From positions 124,001-188,000 of the forward strand of contig NC_014810.2 in assembly GCF_000200595.1 (NCBI RefSeq): a DNA stretch of 64,000 nt. The letters are read 5' to 3'. A program made the position numbers and the translations under genes. Position 1 is the first letter of the stretch. Every line of letters begins with the position of its first letter. The notes below the pieces were generated by a model. It made no database searches. It saw only the letters and a list, made by a program, of their open reading frames with translations, and had not been told where the DNA came from. This document shows positions 19,157-28,238 of the stretch, piece after piece. This stretch comes from Helicobacter felis ATCC 49179. GTDB lineage: Bacteria > Campylobacterota > Campylobacteria > Campylobacterales > Helicobacteraceae.

Positions 19157-21979
19157 TCATATCTTAGGCATCACTAATTGGCGTTTCCTGCTAGCCATGG
19201 CGATGAGTAGAATTGTGCCCGCCACAAAGAAATACAGAAAACTAGGAATGGGCAGGGGATCGCCAGCGGCATAGCTGTGCATGCCAGAGAGATAGTAATT
19301 CACCCCAAAATAAGTCATTAAAATGGAGTAAAACCCAACCACGCTTGCACTTGCAAAAACAAAGGGCATGAACTCAAAGCGTAAAAAGCGCAAGTGCAAG
19401 ATCACCGCATAGACCGCAATAGAGATGAGCGCCCAAGTTTCCTTAGCATCCCAGCCCCAATACCGCCCCCAAGACTCGTTAGCCCACACACCGCCTAAAA
19501 AATTCCCCACACTCAACATTAAAAGTCCCAAAATCATCCCCATCTCATTGATCGCGCTCAAAGAGAGGATCGTATTATCTACATGGGCTCTTTTGGGACT
19601 TCTCATGATAAACAAGAGAAGGGTTAAGATTCCCAAAATAAAACACAGACCCAAGAAACCATAGCTAGCCGTGATAATGGAAACATGGATATTGAGCCAA
19701 TAGGATTTGAGCACGGGCACGAGATTGCCAATTTGGGGGTCCATAAAGCCCAAATGCGCCACAAAGAGCGCGATTCCTCCCAAAAAGCTAGAGGCACATA
19801 GGGCTAGATTGGAGCGCAAAATTAATCCGGCGATAATGGCTGCCCAAGAGATATAGAGCATGGACTCGTAAGCGTTACTCCATGGGGAGTGTTGGCTTAC
19901 ATACCAGCGCAATAATAACCCTGCTGTGTGCGCTAAAGCTAGCAACAAAATCACAACATAAAATCCCCAATGCACCCACGCGCGCGGAGGCTTGTTTTTA
20001 AAGGTAGCCACCAACACCACGGCGAGCAAGAGCAAACCTAAGAGCAAGTAGGGCAGAGTAAGGGTGTTAAAAAAATTGCTATGGTTTAAAAAGATTTCCG
20101 CATTTACTTTGGAGGGCTTGAGGTAGAGAGGGCTGTGTTCTTGTTGGTAAGTGGCTAGAGCCTTGAGGGTCTTGTGTAAATCCTCCCACTTGTTAGAATC
20201 CACGCCTGCATCAAAGCCCACAAAAAGCGCGCGCAAAAAATGCTTGGCTTCTTTAGCTAAATTTAAATCTTGGCTTTTGATCGCATCAGCAGGGGAGAGC
20301 CAAGTATTCCCGCTTTTATCGGGGAAAATTTTTAAAATCGCCCCACTAAAGATCATATAAACTAAATTCACGCGTTCATCAACATGCAAGACATCTTTAT
20401 CAAAAGTATCGCGATCTTTGGGGGTTTTTTGGTTGATTTCTTCCACATAGTTTTGTAACTTATAACCATGCGGACCAAAAACATCAATGAAAGCCACCCG
20501 CTTTTGACTCTTAGGCACACCTAGAATTTGGCGCAGGCGGGGTGTGGCGACATAGATCATTTTAATACTCTTATAATCATCCGGATAGAGCATCATGCCT
20601 AGCAACACTTGAATATTGTCCATCCCCTTAAAGCCATCTTCTTTGGTGATCTTGTGGATGAGGTCCATGCTCAAGGTGTCTAGGGGTTTGATCCGCCCCT
20701 CAAAACCTTGAATTTGGAGCTGTTGGAACAATCCTAATTGCCCTTTAGAATGCGCTTTAAGATTTTTCATCCGTTTAATAATAGCGGCATGCAAGAGTTT
20801 TGTTTTTCTCTTCTCAAGACTCGCCTTGCCCATATTGTCTAGGGGTGTGGGCGTGCTTTTCCCCCCGTGCATGTCAATAAGACCTTCCTGCGCGCGCAGA
20901 TGCGCACTTCCTAAAGCTAACATGCCAAGCAAAAAGATCCCGGTGATATTTTGCGCCTTGAGAAACACGGAAAGTTTTTGGAAACGCCCATTGCGCCCCA
21001 ACAGCAAGGCGATCGCGCCCAAGATCAAGCCCGCATAGCCAATATAGGTGATCATTTTGCCCGGGTCCTTATTGACGGAGAGAATCGTGCCCTTTTCATC
21101 GCGATCGTAAGAACTTTGAAAAAAGCGATACCCGCCATAATCCAAGACATGATTCATAAAAATGCGATAGGGTTTGATGAGCGCGCCTTTTGCATCTAAA
21201 ATTTCTACCTCAGAAGCGTAAGAAGAGGGACTCATGGACCCGGGATAGCGATCTAACTCAAAGCGTTTGAGTTTGAGCGCAAAGGGAAGTTTCTTGGTGG
21301 TTACTCCCCAATTGATAGCAATTTGCACGCCCTTAAAATCTGCTAACACATCCTCGCTCACAATCCCACTCCCCCCCACGATTTGATAAGTCTGACTCTG
21401 CCCCTCATAGCTAACTTTAAGGGTTAAAAGCGCGCGGTTATCCTTCTTTTGAGTGGTCATTTTGCGCACGCTCAAAGGCTCGATACGCAGAGGTTTTCCA
21501 TAAACTTCTAAAGTTTGGGTGGGAAGGTGTTTAGAAAAGGGCGAAAGCGCGCTTTTGAGCGCGAAACTTAGAGGTGATGCGCCTTGTTTGGCAATATGGA
21601 TATTTAAATAGGTGTCTGTGGTGGTGATCGTGTTGCTTGTGGCATCCTCTCTAATATGCATGGTCGCCTCAAAGCCAAAAAAACGCGTGATACCCGCACC
21701 TATAATAATGATCACTAAAGCGCTATGAAAAAACAAACTCGCCCATCGTTTTCTTTGTAAGGCCTTAGAGGCGATCATAGATCCTATCACAAGAATAAGC
21801 AAATAAGCATGCAAAGCATTAAACCACCAAGTGCGATAGACCACCGCTTGGGCGGCTGGAGTGCCGTAATCATTTTCAATGAAAGTCGCTAGCGCGCAGG
21901 CGGTAGCATAAGTGATCATCACCGGGATTGCCGTCCAAAAGGAGGCAAAGAAAAAGTTAAGCAGTGTTTTAAGCCGCAT
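19157..21979 (-). CDS. ccsBA: Fused cytochrome c synthase CcsBA (system II)
   Basis: A 940-residue membrane protein that attaches haem to CxxCH motifs of exported apocytochromes. The N-terminal ResB/CcsB-like half has membrane helices flanking a long periplasmic domain; the C-terminal CcsA half contains the tryptophan-rich WWD motif (WGRYWGWDAKETWAL) and conserved histidines (LALAHTAGLL, SGMHSYA). Fusion of CcsB and CcsA into one chain is typical of Helicobacter and related epsilonproteobacteria. Its ATG overlaps the end of the upstream thiol-disulfide gene by 11 bases, so the two are co-expressed. Following aspA is 63 bases away. Confidence 0.96.
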   Translation of the reverse strand: MRLKTLLNFFFASFWTAIPVMITYATACALATFIENDYGTPAAQAVVYRTWWFNALHAYLLILVIGSMIASKALQRKRWASLFFHSALVIIIIGAGITRFFGFEATMHIREDATSNTITTTDTYLNIHIAKQGASPLSFALKSALSPFSKHLPTQTLEVYGKPLRIEPLSVRKMTTQKKDNRALLTLKVSYEGQSQTYQIVGGSGIVSEDVLADFKGVQIAINWGVTTKKLPFALKLKRFELDRYPGSMSPSSYASEVEILDAKGALIKPYRIFMNHVLDYGGYRFFQSSYDRDEKGTILSVNKDPGKMITYIGYAGLILGAIALLLGRNGRFQKLSVFLKAQNITGIFLLGMLALGSAHLRAQEGLIDMHGGKSTPTPLDNMGKASLEKRKTKLLHAAIIKRMKNLKAHSKGQLGLFQQLQIQGFEGRIKPLDTLSMDLIHKITKEDGFKGMDNIQVLLGMMLYPDDYKSIKMIYVATPRLRQILGVPKSQKRVAFIDVFGPHGYKLQNYVEEINQKTPKDRDTFDKDVLHVDERVNLVYMIFSGAILKIFPDKSGNTWLSPADAIKSQDLNLAKEAKHFLRALFVGFDAGVDSNKWEDLHKTLKALATYQQEHSPLYLKPSKVNAEIFLNHSNFFNTLTLPYLLLGLLLLAVVLVATFKNKPPRAWVHWGFYVVILLLALAHTAGLLLRWYVSQHSPWSNAYESMLYISWAAIIAGLILRSNLALCASSFLGGIALFVAHLGFMDPQIGNLVPVLKSYWLNIHVSIITASYGFLGLCFILGILTLLLFIMRSPKRAHVDNTILSLSAINEMGMILGLLMLSVGNFLGGVWANESWGRYWGWDAKETWALISIAVYAVILHLRFLRFEFMPFVFASASVVGFYSILMTYFGVNYYLSGMHSYAAGDPLPIPSFLYFFVAGTILLIAMASRKRQLVMPKI

Positions 21980-22604
21980 TGAGTTCCCTAGTGCGTTGGC
22001 GGATATAATCGCGCAATTTTTCTATAAACTCTTTGTCATTGCTAATTCCTTTGTGCAAACCCTTACCTACAAATTCCAAAACGGCCAAGAATTGTTTGTA
22101 GGGCATGTAACCGGGAAGTTCATAAATGGTCTTGCCCTCAGGGTTGGCAAATACGATGGTGGGAGTGGAGTTAACCTCGTAGATTTGGGCTAATTCTGAG
22201 GTGGGGAATTTGTATTCCTTGCTTTTTTTGCCTATCCCCACTTTAAAGGCGTGCATTTTAGAATAACTGATATTGATGTAATAAGCACTGTAATGGGCTT
22301 TGATAAAATCCTTAAGATTACTATGTTTTTTAATATCCTGTTTAAGCAACTCGCAATAAGAACACCCATTTTTACCAAAGACAAGCAACATATACTTGCC
22401 ATTAGGTGTGATAAATTTAGTGTCTAAAAACACATCTTCTAGGCCGGCGTAACTTTGTTTGTCTAAATTATTCGCCTCTTCTTGGGCTTCTTTAGAAAAG
22501 CCCGTGCCTGAACTGATCATATCCTCATTGATCTCATCGTCCTTAGCCATGCTCACCTGAGTTCCTAAGATCAAACTGAGCAACATTAAAAACACATAAC
22601 GCAT
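21969..22604 (-). CDS. Periplasmic thiol-disulfide protein (CcmG/DsbC-like, cytochrome c maturation)
   Basis: A 211-residue thioredoxin-fold protein with an N-terminal signal (RYVFLMLLSLILGTQVSMAK). The active site is CSYC (FGKNGCSYCELLK), and the cis-proline loop is STPTIVF. It matches the H. pylori Dsb-family protein that reduces apocytochrome c for CcsBA. ATG 22604 is chosen because AAGGA lies upstream and it puts the signal peptide at the very N-terminus; the longer form from 22634 would overlap hemH and mask it. The hemH-dsb-ccsBA order is as in H. pylori. Confidence 0.9.
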   Translation of the reverse strand: MRYVFLMLLSLILGTQVSMAKDDEINEDMISSGTGFSKEAQEEANNLDKQSYAGLEDVFLDTKFITPNGKYMLLVFGKNGCSYCELLKQDIKKHSNLKDFIKAHYSAYYINISYSKMHAFKVGIGKKSKEYKFPTSELAQIYEVNSTPTIVFANPEGKTIYELPGYMPYKQFLAVLEFVGKGLHKGISNDKEFIEKLRDYIRQRTRELNAA

Positions 22605-22614
22605 ATAAATCCTT

Positions 22615-23628
22615 TTAGTGAGATAAATTTTCATTGTAATCTTGAGGAGTAAATTCTTGGTTTAATGGAGCGGGGGAAGTGTTTAAAATATCAATGATTG
22701 CCCGTGCGAAACTGGATTGATCGTTTAAGCAAGGACACACCAAGTATTCGGGCACTCCCAAGCGCATGGCGTGGAATTTGTATTGAATCTGCAGTTCATA
22801 AAGCGTTTCTGAATTATCGATGCTAAAGGCTAGAGGATAAATGATGATTTTATGTTGGCGGTATCTCTCGATCATAGCTTCCGTGCTAGGTTCTAGCCAC
22901 TTCATGGGCCCCACTTTGGATTGATAGGCCAATACAACCTCTTTAAAGCGTAAAGAGGTGCGCACAAAAGCGCGTTTGAGCAAACTGACATGGTGCAAGC
23001 ATTCCGCTTGGTAAGGATCGCCTTCTAAAACCACTTTTGTAGGCAGACCATGCACAGAAAAAATGAGCACAAAATCTTTGGCGGGTCGTTTGACAAGGGT
23101 GTTGGAAATGGTTTCTAAAATCGCCTGATTATAGAGGGCATGCGTGTAAAACCTCTCAATGCGCGCCATTTGGGGTGTGTAATTGAGAGTTTCAAGAGCC
23201 CTCAGGGCATCTTGCATAGAAGAGAGTGTCGTTGTGGTGGAATATTGGGGGTACATAGAAAATAATTTAAGGCGTTCAAAACCCTCAGCCTGCAGAGTTT
23301 GAAAAGTATTGCGGGCAAAAGGAGGGGTGTAGCGCATGGCATAAGTGTAATGACGGCTAGGGTCTAGGGCGTTGAGTTTGGCAACAAGTTTTGCGCTCAA
23401 AGCGGCAATAGGAGATTTGCCCCCGATACGCTGGTAAATGGCTTGGGACTTTTGCAATCGGTTTTTAGTGATAAAACTAGCCAAGAGCTTGCGCAATTTA
23501 GGAGGATTGATAGAGAGAATATAGGGATCATTGAACATATTAGTCAAAAAAAGCGCGACCTCATCTAGGTGATTAGGCCCGCCCATGTTTAATAAAACAA
23601 CAGCTTCTTTGGGACTAGAGGGCAACAC
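22615..23628 (-). CDS. hemH: Ferrochelatase
   Basis: A 337-residue enzyme inserting Fe2+ into protoporphyrin IX, the last step of haem synthesis. Conserved blocks include VVLLNMGGPNHLDEV, LFSMYPQYSTTTT, FSVHGLPTKVV (catalytic histidine) and the acidic YPLAFSIDNSETLYEL. Initiation is at GTG 23628, supported by AGGAT upstream. It precedes the cytochrome c maturation genes, so haem synthesis and haem attachment are in one operon. Confidence 0.96.
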   Translation of the reverse strand: MLPSSPKEAVVLLNMGGPNHLDEVALFLTNMFNDPYILSINPPKLRKLLASFITKNRLQKSQAIYQRIGGKSPIAALSAKLVAKLNALDPSRHYTYAMRYTPPFARNTFQTLQAEGFERLKLFSMYPQYSTTTTLSSMQDALRALETLNYTPQMARIERFYTHALYNQAILETISNTLVKRPAKDFVLIFSVHGLPTKVVLEGDPYQAECLHHVSLLKRAFVRTSLRFKEVVLAYQSKVGPMKWLEPSTEAMIERYRQHKIIIYPLAFSIDNSETLYELQIQYKFHAMRLGVPEYLVCPCLNDQSSFARAIIDILNTSPAPLNQEFTPQDYNENLSH

Positions 23629-23818
23629 TCGATGATCCTATGTGTCTTGATTAAGATTATAGGGTAGCAAATTCTGAGGTTGGAAAGACCAAAGTAGACA
23701 TCTTAACTTCTTTTTGATGGAGCTAGTAACTTTAGAAACACTTATACTATGGCAATTACTCTTAGAAATGCCTTATAAAAGAGAATGTGTTAAAATGGGC
23801 GCAAAACTTGGAGCGCGC

Positions 23819-24508
23819 ATGCAATTTAGCTACCACCCTAAGGCAGGTGAGTTGGAATTGATTATAGAGGGGGAACTTTACCGCCATTTGTATTTGAGTC
23901 GGCGCACCTCAGCACAAACTCTCTTGGCCCTGCGCAACCTCAAAGACAATTATCTTTATTTTTATCAACAAATGGAAATTAATAAGAAATACGCCCGCCT
24001 ACGCTGTGTCCAAAGCCAAGAAACTCCCCAAACTCCTTTGCATCAAACCCATCTGCTTTGGGCAATCATCGCGCTTAAGAATGTCGAAAAAGTGTTGCCC
24101 TATCTAAACCAAATGGGCGTGTGTAAAATTAGTTTTTTCTATGCTGACTACAGCCAAAAAGACCAAAGGCCTGAGCACCACCTAGAGAGATTTGAAAAGA
24201 TTTTGATTCAATCTAGCCAGCAATGCGGGCGTAGCGATCTGATGGTTTTAGAATTTTTGGAAAATACAGAACAAGCCCTAAAAACCTACCCTAAAGCCGC
24301 TGTCATGGATTTGCACGGCACACATAGTAGTGCTTGTTTGCAAGATTTACAACAAGGGGTGATGATTGGTCCTGAGGGGGGCTTTTCTCAAAGAGAAAGA
24401 GAGTTATTTGAACTTAGAGAGATTTACAGCACGCCCAACCCCCTCACCCTCACAAGCGAGGGAATGGCTCTTTTATGCGCAGGGTTGGGAAGTCAAAAGG
24501 GACTTTAA
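23819..24508 (+). CDS. rsmE: 16S rRNA m3U1498 methyltransferase RsmE
   Basis: A 229-residue SPOUT-class RNA methyltransferase. The PUA-like N-terminus (HLYLSRRTSAQ, LRNLKDNYLYFYQQ) and the SAM-knot segment GVMIGPEGGFSQRERELF identify the family. ATG 23819 is chosen because GGAG lies just upstream and the protein then aligns with known RsmE N-termini; 35 extra in-frame codons upstream from 23714 look like leader. TAAAAT at about 23791-23796 may be its -10. Its end overlaps the purine permease gene tail to tail by four bases. Confidence 0.9.
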   Translation: MQFSYHPKAGELELIIEGELYRHLYLSRRTSAQTLLALRNLKDNYLYFYQQMEINKKYARLRCVQSQETPQTPLHQTHLLWAIIALKNVEKVLPYLNQMGVCKISFFYADYSQKDQRPEHHLERFEKILIQSSQQCGRSDLMVLEFLENTEQALKTYPKAAVMDLHGTHSSACLQDLQQGVMIGPEGGFSQRERELFELREIYSTPNPLTLTSEGMALLCAGLGSQKGL

Positions 24509-25818
24509 GCGCGCGCGTCTAAGGCAAACTGCACCGCAAATAAAGCTCCAAAGAGATAGAGCAGGGGGTGGACCTGCTTAAATTTGCCCCGACAAATTTT
24601 AATGAGCGGATAAATAATCAAACCAATACCCACTCCATTAGTAATGCTATAAGAAATAGGAATCCAAAAGAGCACAAAGAAAGCGGGCAAGGCTTCTTCT
24701 AAGTCCTGCCAATCAATTTCACTTAAATGGCTCATCATCATAAAACCTACAATAATAAGAGCTGGGGAAGTGATGGCCGGCACGCTAGCTAAAGCTTTGG
24801 CTAGGGGGGCTAAAAAAAGCAAACAGGCAAAGAGAAAAGCCACCACCACGCAAGTAAAGCCCGTGCGCCCCCCAACACTCACCCCCGCCCCCGATTCGAT
24901 GTAGGTTGAAGTGGGCGAAGTGCCTGCAAGCGCCCCTATTGCGCTAGCGATCGCATCGGCAGAAAGCGCGCTTTTGGCGTTTAAAAATTTCTCACCTTGC
25001 ATTAAATTTGCTTGTTGGGCCACTCCGATCATAGTTGCGGTCGTGTCAAAGAGCATCACTAAAAAGAAAGTGAAGATCACCGCACCTAAATCGGGCTTGA
25101 GCGCGCCTAGAAGATCCAGTTTAAAAAAAGTGGTGTCGATATGTTTGGGCAATTCAAAGAGATGATCGGGAAGTTTTAAATGCCCTAATAAAAAGGCTAA
25201 AAAGGCGGTGATGAGAATGCCTAAGAAAATGGCCGCGCGGACACGATTGACCAATAAAACGATGGTGATAAAAAGACCAATGAGCGACATGTAGGCAATG
25301 GGTTGGGAGAAATTGCCCAAAGTGATAATAGTCGCACTAGAAGACTCGACCAAATGCGCATTTTGCATGCCAATGAAGGCGATGAAAAGTCCAATGCCTG
25401 CGGTAATACCGGCCTTTAAAGAGGTGGGGATGGATTTAATGAGAGCTTCTCTAAACCCAGTTAAAGAGAGGATTAAAAAAATCACAGAAGCGATAAAAAC
25501 ACTGCCCAATGCGCTATGCCACGCAACCCCCATACCAAGAACCACCACAAAGGCAAAATAGGCGTTCATGCCCATAGAAGGAGCGATAGCGATGGGATAA
25601 TTAGCCACTAGCCCCATAATCAGAGTGCCCACGACACAAGCCAATAAAGTGGCCACAAACACCCCATCAAAATCCATGCCCGCTTTTTGCAAAATAGCAG
25701 GATTAACAATGGCAATATAAGCCATCGTTACAAAGGTGGTCAAACCTGCTAAGGTTTCGACACTAAAAGAGGTGTTGCGCTCTTTAAATTGAAAAAAACG
25801 CGCTAAAAACGCTAACAT
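24505..25818 (-). CDS. NCS2-family purine permease (AzgA/PbuG-like)
   Basis: A 437-residue membrane protein with about 12-14 hydrophobic segments. Family features include VTMAYIAIVNPAIL near the N-terminus, IAPSMGMNAYFAF, TAGIGLFIAFIGMQNAHLV, and TSTYIESGAGVSVGGRTGFT, the latter conserved in adenine/guanine/hypoxanthine permeases. It probably imports purine bases by proton symport, useful for an organism dependent on purine salvage. It appears to be a single-gene unit convergent with rsmE. Substrate range cannot be told from sequence. Confidence 0.88.
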   Translation of the reverse strand: MLAFLARFFQFKERNTSFSVETLAGLTTFVTMAYIAIVNPAILQKAGMDFDGVFVATLLACVVGTLIMGLVANYPIAIAPSMGMNAYFAFVVVLGMGVAWHSALGSVFIASVIFLILSLTGFREALIKSIPTSLKAGITAGIGLFIAFIGMQNAHLVESSSATIITLGNFSQPIAYMSLIGLFITIVLLVNRVRAAIFLGILITAFLAFLLGHLKLPDHLFELPKHIDTTFFKLDLLGALKPDLGAVIFTFFLVMLFDTTATMIGVAQQANLMQGEKFLNAKSALSADAIASAIGALAGTSPTSTYIESGAGVSVGGRTGFTCVVVAFLFACLLFLAPLAKALASVPAITSPALIIVGFMMMSHLSEIDWQDLEEALPAFFVLFWIPISYSITNGVGIGLIIYPLIKICRGKFKQVHPLLYLFGALFAVQFALDARA

Positions 25819-25909
25819 GGGCTTCCCTTATTTTTTTAAGATGAACAAAATGAGCAAGTGGGACAATGGATTGAAAATTCTAGTTGGTAGAAATAAAAAT
25901 GTGGCTTAA

Positions 25910-26938
25910 ATGCAAATTGTTTTAGAGGAATTGGAGGCTTTGCAAAAAGGGCGGGGGTTATTGGGTTTTTCTGGAGGAGGGGATTCGGTGGCATTGTTTC
26001 ATCTGCTCTTAGAGCATGGATTAAACTTTGATCTAGCCATTTTTGATCACGGCTTAAGAGAGCAAACGCGTGCAGAGATCGCGCATGCTAAAACTTTGGG
26101 CAAACTCTATCAAAAGCGCGTGCATGTGGGGGGAGCAAAACTTAGTGGGGCGAATTTAGAAGCCAAATGCCGTAAGGCGCGCTATGAATTTTTTGAAAAT
26201 ATGATGGACACCTTTAATTACACCCATTTAATCCTAGCCCACCATTTGAACGATAAGCTAGAATGGCTTTTGATGCAACTTGGCAAAGGAGCGAGCTTGC
26301 AAACCTTGCTAGGCTTTAGTGCAAGCGAAAAGCGCAAAAACTATCACTTAATCCGCCCCCTTATCTACACGCCCAAGAGTGCCCTTTTAGATTATTTGCA
26401 CCGCCACAAACTCCGCTATTTTGAGGACAGCACCAACTCAGATTTACACTTTAAGCGCAATTTGATCCGCCACACTCTAGCCACCCCCTTTTTAAATCTG
26501 TCCGGAGTTGCAAGCGGGTTAGTGCGCAGTTTTAAAGCCTTAGAACAAGAAAAGCACGCCCTCTATCCGGCCCTAAATTTCCTTGAACTTGAAGGGGGTT
26601 TTGTTTTTAAAGCAGGGGGGCAAAATCTCTACTATATCGATCGCTTATTAAAAAAACTAGGTTATCTTTTGAGCTACAAACAACGCCTAGAATTAGAGAA
26701 AAGAGGGTTTAATGGGGTGTTTGTCTCTAAAAATAGCCGTTATATTGTTGGACTTGGGGGGGGCTTGGTGTATGTGGTTAAAACCTTTTTGAGCACAATG
26801 CCAATTCTGCCTAAAGTCTACAAAGAAGCCTGCAGGCTTTTAAAAATCCCCCCGCTGGTGCGCCCGGCACTTTTTGGCCCTGAATGGACCAGCACCCTAA
26901 AAACCCTTAAAGATTTTCAGCGCGCACAATTAAACTAG
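25910..26938 (+). CDS. tilS: tRNA(Ile)-lysidine synthase
   Basis: A 342-residue ATP-pyrophosphatase family enzyme with the PP-loop [13 protein letters not shown] at residues 20-32. It modifies C34 of the CAU-anticodon tRNA-Ile to lysidine so it reads AUA. Other conserved blocks: [39 protein letters not shown]. The C-terminal part is short, as in other epsilonproteobacteria. No strong ribosome site is seen. The last 32 bases overlap the convergent ybeY gene. Confidence 0.94.
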   Translation: MQIVLEELEALQKGRGLLGFSGGGDSVALFHLLLEHGLNFDLAIFDHGLREQTRAEIAHAKTLGKLYQKRVHVGGAKLSGANLEAKCRKARYEFFENMMDTFNYTHLILAHHLNDKLEWLLMQLGKGASLQTLLGFSASEKRKNYHLIRPLIYTPKSALLDYLHRHKLRYFEDSTNSDLHFKRNLIRHTLATPFLNLSGVASGLVRSFKALEQEKHALYPALNFLELEGGFVFKAGGQNLYYIDRLLKKLGYLLSYKQRLELEKRGFNGVFVSKNSRYIVGLGGGLVYVVKTFLSTMPILPKVYKEACRLLKIPPLVRPALFGPEWTSTLKTLKDFQRAQLN

Positions 26939-27347
26939 AGGGTAAATTGAAGACTTGGATCATCTCTTCTTCTAAGGCCCGTTGTTCTCCATTATCTTTT
27001 TCGTGATCGTAGCCCAACAAGTGCAAATAACCATGCAAAAATAAGAGTCTGAGTTCATCTAGCAGGCTGTGCCCGCGCTTTTGCGCCTCCATTTGGGCGC
27101 ATTCCACATTGATCACCACACTGCCTAATAAATTTTGAGCAGGCATCTCAATAGGAAAACTTAGCACATCTGTAGATTTGTCCACTCCCCGGTAATCTCT
27201 ATTGAGCTCTTGAATGCGCTCTGAATCCACTAAAACCAATTCCACTCCCCCGCTCTTGCCCAAATGCGCCATTAAAGGCATTAAGTCGTTCTCTAAACCT
27301 CTAATATTTGCGCGCACCTCATCGATCACATCGATTTGAAACTCCAT
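26907..27347 (-). CDS. ybeY: Endoribonuclease YbeY
   Basis: A 146-residue metalloprotein with the UPF0054 zinc motif [12 protein letters not shown] (three histidines) and the preceding [11 protein letters not shown] segment. YbeY acts in 16S rRNA 3'-end maturation and ribosome quality control. AAAGG precedes the start. Its 3' end overlaps tilS tail to tail. Confidence 0.94.
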   Translation of the reverse strand: MEFQIDVIDEVRANIRGLENDLMPLMAHLGKSGGVELVLVDSERIQELNRDYRGVDKSTDVLSFPIEMPAQNLLGSVVINVECAQMEAQKRGHSLLDELRLLFLHGYLHLLGYDHEKDNGEQRALEEEMIQVFNLPSSLIVRAENL

Positions 27348-27433
27348 AAACTGCCTTTAAAGAAAAGCACCATCATAGCGTGATTTTGAGGCATGGATAC
27401 TAAACCGCTTTTTAAATTTTAACCCTAGAGCTT

Positions 27434-27895
27434 TTATTTACAAGATTCTATCTCTCCACTTTGAGCGAGTTGTAGAATTTTATGTTGCACCGCCTCAACT
27501 TTTTGATTTTCAACCGGACCAAAGGAAGGAGTTTCTAATAATTCTATTTCCTCATCGCTTAGTTGTTTTAAAAACTTTTTGGCAAGACAGACTGCGGTGG
27601 ATTTGGGCACATTTTGATTGATTAAGGCACGGCTAATCATTTCCTTAGCGTCTTGTTTTCCGATGCATTTTCTAAGGATTTTAGGATCCGGATTGGCTGC
27701 TCTCTTGCGTAACAAGGCCTCGTTTTTGAATTCTTCCTCTGTGGCATCGCCTATAATTTTCTCAGCCAAACAAGAACAGGTTTTGTAATCTAGGCCACTG
27801 CGCTGGCAACCTCGTATGTAATCCCCAGTCTCACTGCTTCTACCACATCCTGCTAGCAAAAATGCCAAAGGTAATAATACAAAAAGAGATTTCAT
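27434..27895 (-). CDS. Cysteine-containing lipoprotein of unknown function
   Basis: A 153-residue protein starting at ATG 27895, with a lipoprotein signal ending in the lipobox LAGC. The mature domain has at least seven cysteines (including RGCQRSGLDYKTCSCLAEK) and is mainly helical and charged. The longer frame back to 28051 is rejected because it overlaps a better small gene and buries the signal. GGAG lies nine bases upstream. It follows the small membrane protein gene by ten bases, so the two are likely one operon. I do not recognise the family. Confidence 0.75.
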   Translation of the reverse strand: MKSLFVLLPLAFLLAGCGRSSETGDYIRGCQRSGLDYKTCSCLAEKIIGDATEEEFKNEALLRKRAANPDPKILRKCIGKQDAKEMISRALINQNVPKSTAVCLAKKFLKQLSDEEIELLETPSFGPVENQKVEAVQHKILQLAQSGEIESCK

Positions 27896-27905
27896 GAGAA
27901 CTCCA

Positions 27906-28064
27906 CTAAAAGAATGATTTGAGTAAATGGAATGGCCAAAAAATCGCCATGCCAAAGTCATGACCAATCTCATAAGCACTCGTTCCATAAGAAACAAACA
28001 CAAATTGATAGATAAACACCAACACCGCGATACCAATATAAAAAGAAACAAGCCCCTCTCTCAT
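27906..28064 (-). CDS. Small 52-residue membrane protein
   Basis: A short gene with an excellent ribosome site (AAAGGAAA seven bases before ATG). The product has one N-terminal transmembrane helix (FYIGIAVLVFIYQFVFVSYG) and a second hydrophobic end (FGMAIFWPFHLLKSFF). It ends ten bases before the downstream lipoprotein gene. Its ATG overlaps by four bases (ATGA) the stop that the upstream G-tract leader ORF would reach in one of its three phases, which suggests phase-dependent translational coupling. No family recognised; coding status is inferred from the ribosome site, the hydrophobic pattern and spacing. Confidence 0.6.
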   Translation of the reverse strand: MREGLVSFYIGIAVLVFIYQFVFVSYGTSAYEIGHDFGMAIFWPFHLLKSFF

Positions 28065-28122
28065 GCATTTTCCTTTGCATGAAAAGTAGAAGTCAAGGAA
28101 GAATGAGAGAAATTAGAGAGAG

Positions 28123-28161
28123 TTACCCCCCCCCCCCGCACCAATGAGCCGAGTTAGACAT
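28123..28161 (-). CDS. Phase-variable leader ORF with a G12 tract
   Basis: ATG 28161, preceded by AAAGGAT at correct spacing, reads M-S-N-S-A-H-W-C, then the G12 tract as four glycines, then TAA. With 13 (or 10 or 16) G the frame would instead run on for 21 codons and stop at a TGA overlapping the ATG of the small membrane protein gene. With 11 or 14 G it stops within a few codons. The peptide itself is unlikely to be functional; a coupling switch for the downstream genes is an inference. Confidence 0.5.
   Translation of the reverse strand: MSNSAHWCGGGG
28126..28137 (-). repeat. G12 homopolymer tract (C12 on plus strand)
   Basis: Twelve consecutive C on the plus strand, read as G12 by the leader ORF. 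Tracts of this length are prone to slipped-strand mispairing in Helicobacter and Campylobacter, so length is expected to vary within a culture. Confidence 0.95.
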
Positions 28162-28184
28162 AGCAATCCTTTTTGTAGAAGTAA

Positions 28185-28204
28185 AACTCTAATTTTAAAG
28201 AGTT
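28185..28204 (-). terminator. Hairpin after the CMAH-like gene
   Basis: AACTCT (minus-strand first arm) and AGAGTT are separated by eight A/T bases, followed on the minus strand by TTAC. It sits 35 bases beyond the stop of the CMAH-like gene and just upstream of the leader ORF's ribosome site, so it could end the dnaK operon transcript or regulate the leader. Confidence 0.4.
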
Positions 28205-28238
28205 GAGCCTAATGCAAGGTTAACAAGCTATATTTTTG

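Noticed and set aside
27434-28051. Long 205-residue form of the lipoprotein
   Set aside because: The first 52 codons overlap the small membrane protein gene in another frame, lack a ribosome site, and would bury the lipoprotein signal.
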